Assembly: GCA_050084515.1 (NCBI GenBank)
Contig: CM114271.1
Span: 56,420,001-56,484,000 of the forward strand
DNA: 64,000 bases
Source: Blasia pusilla
Lineage: Eukaryota; Marchantiophyta; Marchantiopsida; Blasiales
Direction of reading: 5' to 3'
Numbering within the stretch: the first letter of the stretch is position 1; each line of letters begins with the position of its first letter. The translations under genes and the position numbers were made by a program. This document shows, piece by piece, positions 57,801-64,000 of the stretch. The notes below the pieces were generated by a model. The model saw only the letters and a program-made list of their open reading frames with translations. It had not been told where the DNA came from and searched no databases.

Positions 57801-60800
57801 AGTCCTAGGGAAAGAGTTAGCAACAATTTGGCTTCCATGACATCTGCTCCATCTGAGGGTTGGGTTTGTGTCGAACGCCCTCCCATGATATGGGACAATG
57901 TGGCGAAGCCACGAGAACACATATCTAGTGTCGATCAAAGTGTGGCTTCATCCTCATCTCCACCTGCACTTCAGCTTCATTCCGTCAACACTGCTGGAAT
58001 TCCTGTCAATGCACAAGGAGGAGCAAAGATCCCTTCTCATTTCTCTCCTCTGGATGAGGCAAGAAGAAACACTGGAAATGTCAAGGCTTGCATCAATGCA
58101 TTTGAAAGCAGTTTGCATGAGGTATGAAAAAATTATGCCGGTTAGTCTCAGGTGAATGTGGATGTACCCTTGCAATTTTTCTGTATTATATCATAGTTTT
58201 CAGAATCTTAGTGCCGCAAACAACATCAACATCAATGTTCACAATAATTGCCTGACCTAGATAGAGTGGTAGGAAACACTCTACCTTGCTTTTTATTGTG
58301 CTGCTTATTCATGTAGAAACAATCTGCTTGTGAGCAAGAATTCTCGTTGCCATATAATGCACTCAAATCCATGTGCTACTGTCTTGAGGAGTCATAGTGA
58401 CTCCGCTGATAAGAGTTCTAAATGATCACTACAGGGCTTAGATTCAGTGGACAAAATATCACCCATAGCAGTTGGAGTGGATGCCAAGGAGAAAAGAGGG
58501 GAAGAAGAATTGAGAAGGTGGGAGGAGAAATTGAAAAGTTGGGAACAACCAGCTGAAGTTAAAGTAATTCGTGAAGAAAGTATTCACAGGAATCAAGACA
58601 CAGGAAACCTATCTTGGCAAGCAGACATCTGTACAGATAGCATCAAAGGAGAGCATGAGTCCAGATTGCATAGGCCAAGCAGTGAACGTGAATCTTCCAG
58701 GCTGGAATTCCCGGCAAGAGAAGAAAGATGGAATGAAGGGGGAGCTGGACAGGATGAAGGAGACTTGAAGAACACAACTACAGAAGAAGGGCTGATGGAT
58801 TTTCTCGAGTATGCCGATACAGAAGCTCTGGAGAAGACTTTGATGCTGGAGGTAAGAGAGCCAGAGCAAGACGTTGACTTTGTGGTAGATCAGTCAAGTT
58901 TGTCTCTGCCTGGAAAAGAGAGAGAAACTCTGGACAATCAGGTTGAGAATACAGTATCTGAACAGAAGAAGGAAGATAACCCTTCTGATTTATTAAAGGA
59001 TACTGAGGAAAGGAAAGCTGCAACAGAAGCTCCAGTTTCAATCTTGAACAAAACTGAACACTCTGTCCCTTTAGATGGCCCAGGTGCAACTGATGGTTGT
59101 ATTGAATCTCAAGATGTGGCTGAAGTGAAATTTTCCAAAGGCTCACGGACAAGTTCAAAGCTGGTGCCCCCAGCCTTTGGTGTAAAGCCGTGGTCATTCT
59201 CTGGAGAATCACTTCGGGGTTCTAAACGCTACCAGTTTTCCATCGCTAAAACAAGAAATTCCTCAATCTCAAGTTGCTTGAACTTGGGTTCAACAAAAAT
59301 CATCAAACCCGAAGACAGGCTGACCAAAACCATGGATAACCCATGCAAAGTAGCCGGGCAGGTCTTTGCTCCAAACCTGCTGTATGCATAGTAGGATTAT
59401 CTCCATGTTTGCAGCGGACATAAGTACTTCTGTGCTGATTTGCTTGCCATCCTTTCAGCTAAATGCTTAACCTAACATCTTGAATGTTTTATTTTGTCAA
59501 TCATGGAAACAATTGAACTAGTTCATTATTTGAGAGGCTTATACACAAGAAGGTAAGGTCAATACTGTAATTGAAATGTCGAAGATGATAGATACTGCAT
59601 ATACAGTTCCATTTGGTTGTGAAACTTTCCATGTTTAACCTTCTCAGCTTGTGCTTTGGATCTGTAAACGTGGCAGGCTGACAACATTATAGAGGACTTA
59701 TGCAAGTCTCTGGAGCCTCAAGAAACAGTACCTGGCTGCATAGCTTCTCATGAAAAAACTTCTGACAGTGATAATGACGAGCTGTCTAGTGGTAAGGAAA
59801 AACAGACCAGGTCTGGCTTAGGGGGTGCCCTGAAACAGGTCAGTTTACTCCGCAACCAGCAAAAAATCTAGTTAACAAGATTTTGAAGTAAGCTTCAGAG
59901 AATGACACAGAAACCTCAATGCCATTCTTATTCATGAACTCGATAAAAAAAATTATTGCAGAATCTTTATGATGGAAATGCAAAATTTTGAACTTCATTT
60001 CTTTTTTTGTGGAAACAAACTACTTTATTATCACAGGTATTGAGTGGAGCAGTCATTCTTGGTGGTTTATTTGCGCTTTGGCCCAGAAAGACTGGTCATT
60101 CTGAACGGTAAGTGATATTCATCAAAACTTATCAGAACTATTTAATTGCACTGTATAAGTATAAGGAAACCTTTGAGGTTTCCACCGCCCATGATACTTG
60201 CAATGTGATTGGCGTCTTTTGATCATGGATCTATAAAAACAAGTGAGCCTCACAATTGGTGGTTCAATGTTTATGAAATCTGAACTGGATTGCAGTCTGA
60301 TAAGGGAATACTAGTTTATATACTGTCGTCATTCTGAAAGAAAATTTTAGGCAAGTTTCTCCACTCAACAGTGTATACCCTTCAGCAGTACCTCGGAGAA
60401 GTCTGGACTGCCATGGGCTGTCAATATGATCAGTTGAAGACTCAATGGTGACCTTTCTTATTTGAATACAAATTTTGGAGTTGTGTGGTTCAGATACCAT
60501 GTTGTGGAAACTGGTGAGAGTCTGTGCAGTATTGTACCAGGGGATTGCAATAATCTGTCGTCCCCATTTTGCAAGCTTAATCCTCAGGTAAGTCAATATG
60601 AACAATCCATTGTGTTGTAGTAATCTGTCCTGAAAGCATGCGTGAACTCTGTCATCTATTTAGTGTCATTAACAGGTTTTAGAAATCGCCCTTCATTCTG
60701 AGTGGAATAAGAGTGTCAGACATTGGGTGAACTTCTGGCAAATGAGGCGGGCAAATATGATTTATTCTTCAATTGTGCTTTTCTGGAAGCAAGTAAAAGG

Positions 60801-60914
60801 AAAGTTGATTGAATGCACTGTCGATTTTCAACAACTCCTCATAAAACCGAGTGTATCTTGCAGGTATGCCACCAAAAGACCGTATATCCAGGACAACGTC
60901 TAAGGCTTTCCTAA
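54811..60914 (+). CDS. C2-like, membrane-anchored LysM protein
   Basis: Exons seen: 54811-54846, 55369-55453, 55674-55747, 55965-56095, 56310-56360, 56514-58121, 58435-59361, 59677-59838, 60037-60107, 60494-60587, 60864-60914. All phases agree and give about 1,096 residues. The first exon with the ATG is not resolved; an open stretch at 54680-54730 may belong to it. Residues 1-120 form a C2-like beta domain (VLEAVELPAGHP, VSLGEQE, APWNSDFSFPV, KLAVAICDSVGE, EEGGRLHLKLSFILSDEER). A basic coiled stretch follows (RAAAQRKKEQVAKED), then about 850 Ser/Glu-rich residues. VLSGAVILGGLFALW is a short membrane segment. The end is a LysM domain (YHVVETGESLCSIV, CKLNPQ, VYPGQRLRLS) split by an intron. 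LysM domains bind GlcNAc polymers; the cellular side here is unknown. Confidence 0.75.
55487..55540 (+). repeat. Perfect 24-bp hairpin in an intron
   Basis: The arms 55487-55510 and 55517-55540 (TACGATGGATGTTCCCAATG...) are exact reverse complements with a 6-base loop, CTGGAC. It lies 33 bases after the donor of the second intron (55454) of the C2-LysM gene. Confidence 0.95.
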
Positions 60915-62848
60915 CTCTAGCACAGGGGGGAGAGAGGTCTTCCTGCCCCCTTCAGGTAGCTAGATATTTTAGGAGAACCAGTTCTTCCTAAAACCATAGC
61001 CACGGTCCATATATTGTAATCAATTACAATTCCAACTCAGTCAGATTGCTTAGTTGAACACAACTTCAACCAATCTTTTCATGGTAGTTATCTTCAAGTA
61101 GTCCAGATATAACACACAACTTCACCCATGGCACTTTCGATTTAAGATAGCTGCAACTGAAATCCCTGTGCAGTGGGCTTTTCGAGGCAGTGTAGGCAGC
61201 TTCTAGTATATGGTGTCCTACATTTGCCTAGTGCTTACGGACTTTACTATGACTCTGGAGAAATCATCTCCAGAATAGTCTGACTAACTGGAAAGCTTTT
61301 CATAGATATCATGAACCACTTTGTACAGAAACGGAATGTCTGAATCAACCTATCAACTAATGTCATTTTCCTCAGTCCTGATTATTTCACTACTCAGGGA
61401 GTTCTCCCACAGACGCAGATGTTAGGGTGCACAAGAACACAAGTTGAAGAATTCCAGGCCATTTCATATTGTAGAAGTGGGTCTGCTTCGGATGGTAAGA
61501 GCTTCCTGTTTAGACTTCTGCCAATCTCTGACTCATGAGTAAAGTGCCAAGAAGATGCCCATTGTCTTGTGCTAGTTTCATTTTTGGTTGCGGGTTTCCT
61601 CTTGGATAGCTTCTGCTGTTGTACCCCACTTAAGAGCCCATGTACCCACTTTCTTAAACGTCTGCTAAGCTTCATTCTAGTGTGTACAGTGGCATCCGGA
61701 CTCCAAAACTCCGGCCTTTTTGCTTAGGCGCAGTAGTCTACAGGATACAATGCATGCATGGAGTTGACGTCTATGATTATCTTTACGACGCCATATCGCC
61801 CGTTAATATTCTGATTAAGCTTCTACACATCTTCTGTTTCTTACCCATAACGGCTTTGAGTGTCCGCGTAATTCTGTATGAGCCTCGAAGTAATTGAGTC
61901 CCACTTCACATGTTGGAGATGAGACACGGCTTGTCGAATCCCTTATTTAGTCATAGGCTTGTCGAATCCCTTATTTGGTCATAAATTATAGCAGACGATT
62001 CAGTTTCGACTCAATATACGCATGTAGAGAAGGTAACGTAAGATGGAGAGATCCAGGTGCTTTTCGTGTGATCCATCACATCGTAGGGATGAGAGGTAAG
62101 CGCACCATGCTGAGGAATGTGTAAAGCCTAACCTGGCTTGGTTCATTTAACAGTCTTAAATGTAAGACATCTTGTTTATATGGCATCTTCAACAAACCTG
62201 GACTACACCAAGTCGACAAACATACAGGACAGTCTTCCAAGCATTCCACCCATGATGATATTGACCAACTTTTCTGCCAAAAGTGCGTTTACTGAAACCC
62301 TTACATCTGGCCTCAGACTAGGAACAAATATAAAGTGATCTGTGGCAAAATGATGGTAAGTCTTGCCTTTCTTACTACTATTTAAATCACACGCGAAGTG
62401 ATTAAACCGTGAGGGTTACAATTCTTGCTTTCCTTCCAAATATAAGGTTCACAGAAGCCATCTTCAGTTAGCCACCAAACTTCGCAAAAGTGTTATGCCA
62501 GCCCAGAAGCCAATTATCGAGTACCGACTGATGAGACCATTGTTTTAAGACTTTCAGCTTACGATAGGAACACTCTCAACAGTGCAGCACAAGTTCCTCT
62601 CACATTCCGTGAGTGTGAGTGCAATGAATTATATCCTTTCTCGAGTGTCGAGCGTTCATGGTGCATGGGCCCTCTATGTGCTAATCCGCATCAACCAACT
62701 CAGCACAGCATGAGTATTAGCAAGAGTTTTTGACGTGAGGTCAGGATGCTGAGTTAACGCACCGGAACACCACGTTGCCAAACTGCGAACATTCATCGTC
62801 ACTCCGAAGAAAACGCCATTCATGTGGATATTGGTGAAGCAATCCAAT
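60915..62848. other. Intergenic, no gene
   Basis: This is the 3' flank of the C2-LysM gene and the 3' flank of RPS16; the two genes converge. A short direct repeat (GGCTTGTCGAATCCCTTATTT, about 61928-61974, two copies) is the only structure seen. Confidence 0.5.
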
Positions 62849-63811
62849 CTATGACAGTTCATTTGCTATCTTTGAGGGTGGAGGCCCCTTCTTCACAGCA
62901 TGGGATACAGGAGGCTTTGGCATCAACCCTGCTAGGTGTAGCAATCTCGCTACGGTGTCTGAGGGCTGTGCTCCAACAGAAAGCCAGTACCTGCACGGGA
63001 AATTGAGCATTTGAGCTTTGGAGCTACTTCTCATGAAATACGGCACGTTTGAAGCTTACGATCAAACTATGCACAGGGTCAGGCAGCTCCCATTGTTGCA
63101 AACGACTTTGATTTCGTAAAATCGGCGACGGAATCACAAGAAACAGCCCCAAGAAAATAACGATTGACGAATCCCTTTTGCCGTTTCGACGTCCAAGGAA
63201 AGGGCTGGGAACTGTGAATTAAAACTTACTTAATCCTCTCAGAATTGATTCCAATACGCTTGAGGCCATCCTTACCTGCAATAAAAAAAAATAAGACAGA
63301 CGATGGATCCCCGGAATTAGTATAAACAGACAGAAAATTCTAATTTGGTTAGATTTCTCCCGCAAAATAGTGCAGCATGCCTCGACATATTCTAATCCAG
63401 ATCAAGTGACCACCATTCTACTCCCGAGCAGCTCTGAGCACATACAGCTTCTCTGATGAAACAAAAAAGTGTATTACTGCGTGCAACCACTATCTACTAT
63501 CAGCTTCTCTCGTGGTAATCACTAAACTACGAGGTATCTTCTTAAAATGAGAACATGATACCGTCAGAAACTCAATCAGGTGGAAATCCACGCCACAACG
63601 GGAAACGAACGACTCGACGCGCTAGAATCCCAAATCTCAGAACAGCCGAGGATCAGAAACCCGTTAACCTCGCACCTGGCATAGGATTGTAGTGTCCGAC
63701 GACCTCTAAGTGCCTCCCATCACGAGGACAACGCGAATCCGCCGCCGTAATCCGATAAAAAGGCAGATTCCGCCGTCCGAAGCGGGCCAACCTTAGCCTT
63801 ACGAGTCCCAT
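62849..63811 (-). CDS. RPS16: Ribosomal protein S16, organelle type, nuclear-encoded
   Basis: Minus-strand exons 63811-63676, 63275-63230 and 62990-62849 have matching phases (136, 46 and 142 nt) and give 107 residues. S16 is a small-subunit protein of the bacterial type, needed for assembly of the 30S-like subunit. Family motifs: [38 protein letters not shown], then [20 protein letters not shown] and [18 protein letters not shown] plant-type tail, [14 protein letters not shown], follows. The ATG at 63811 starts at MGLVRLR with no presequence; an upstream in-frame Met adds only Arg/Gly-rich residues. Many land plants lost plastid rps16 and use a nuclear copy sent to plastids, mitochondria or both. 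The product is probably such a protein; the target is not decided by sequence. Confidence 0.93.
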
Positions 63812-64000
63812 CCGCACTCCACCGTCCCCTCTCCTGACACCACGGCGCCTTCTTCCTTCCCAGCACAAATCCAACTCCCTCCCTGCGCTCGCAGCTATTC
63901 AAGATCGTTTCCTTCCTTCCGACTTCCAACACGCGATTGCACTCCCTCCTCTGCTGCGGTTCCCCGCCACAAAATCCACCCCTAAATCACACAAAAATGC
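63812..64000. promoter_or_regulatory. 5' region of RPS16
   Basis: On the minus strand this is the 5' UTR/promoter side of RPS16. It carries GA/AG-rich tracts (GGAAGGAAG-type blocks on the minus strand) of the kind found in plant 5' UTRs. No TATA box was identified. Confidence 0.35.

Noticed and set aside
57101-57922. 273-codon minus-strand ORF
   Set aside because: It is antisense to the large exon of the C2-LysM gene, whose exon phases support the plus strand.
60676-60908. Open frame VLEIALHSEWNK... as the last exon of the C2-LysM gene
   Set aside because: Splicing instead to 60864 gives a perfect LysM ending (VYPGQRLRLS) in phase 0, so the frame before it is intronic.

Overview
The window is nuclear DNA of a land plant, most likely a bryophyte and perhaps a moss. 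Plant-type genes with many short phase-matched exons and GT-AG introns lie among decayed LTR retrotransposons, and a block of plant mitochondrial DNA (rpl2-rps19-rps3-rpl16) has been copied into the chromosome. In that block rps3 reads straight through the codon-25 region where most vascular plants carry a group II intron. This favours a bryophyte. The species itself is not identified.

Layout. 1-3.4 kb: a Ty3/gypsy LTR fragment and a shortened Ty1/copia element with both LTRs. 4.3-6.65 kb: the mitochondrial insertion (NUMT). 6.65-18.67 kb: nested and inverted remains of one Ty3/gypsy family whose polyprotein ends in a PHD finger, including a solo LTR and a roughly 600-bp head-to-head LTR palindrome. 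18.7-24.3 kb: gene-poor, with hairpins, microsatellites and a small repeated coding-like module. 24.35-31.64 kb (+): an 11-exon gene for an SPX-MFS vacuolar phosphate transporter (PHT5/VPT1 type). 34.4-35.5 kb (+): a three-exon gene for THO complex subunit 7. 37.6-38.0 kb: an AT-rich tandem repeat. 38.7-46.4 kb: a Ty1/copia element interrupted by a Ty3/gypsy element that has lost its 3' end. 47.4-49.1 kb: diverged repeats and an unidentified frameshifted ORF beside a perfect hairpin. 49.2-52.1 kb: a decayed non-LTR retrotransposon with a C-terminal Cys/His knuckle and a restriction-like-endonuclease-type domain. 54.8-60.9 kb (+): a large gene for a protein with an N-terminal C2-like domain, a long disordered acidic middle, one membrane segment and a C-terminal LysM domain. 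62.85-63.81 kb (-): a three-exon nuclear gene for bacterial-type ribosomal protein S16 of an organelle.

The four host genes look intact and unrelated in function: phosphate storage, mRNA processing/export, an unknown membrane LysM protein and organelle translation. Nearly all else recognisable is mobile-element debris. The observations most worth checking are the PHD-finger gypsy lineage, the RLE-type non-LTR element in a plant, and the C2-TM-LysM architecture. Exon borders were assigned by eye from splice sites, reading phase and protein similarity recalled from known families; no alignment or database search was run.
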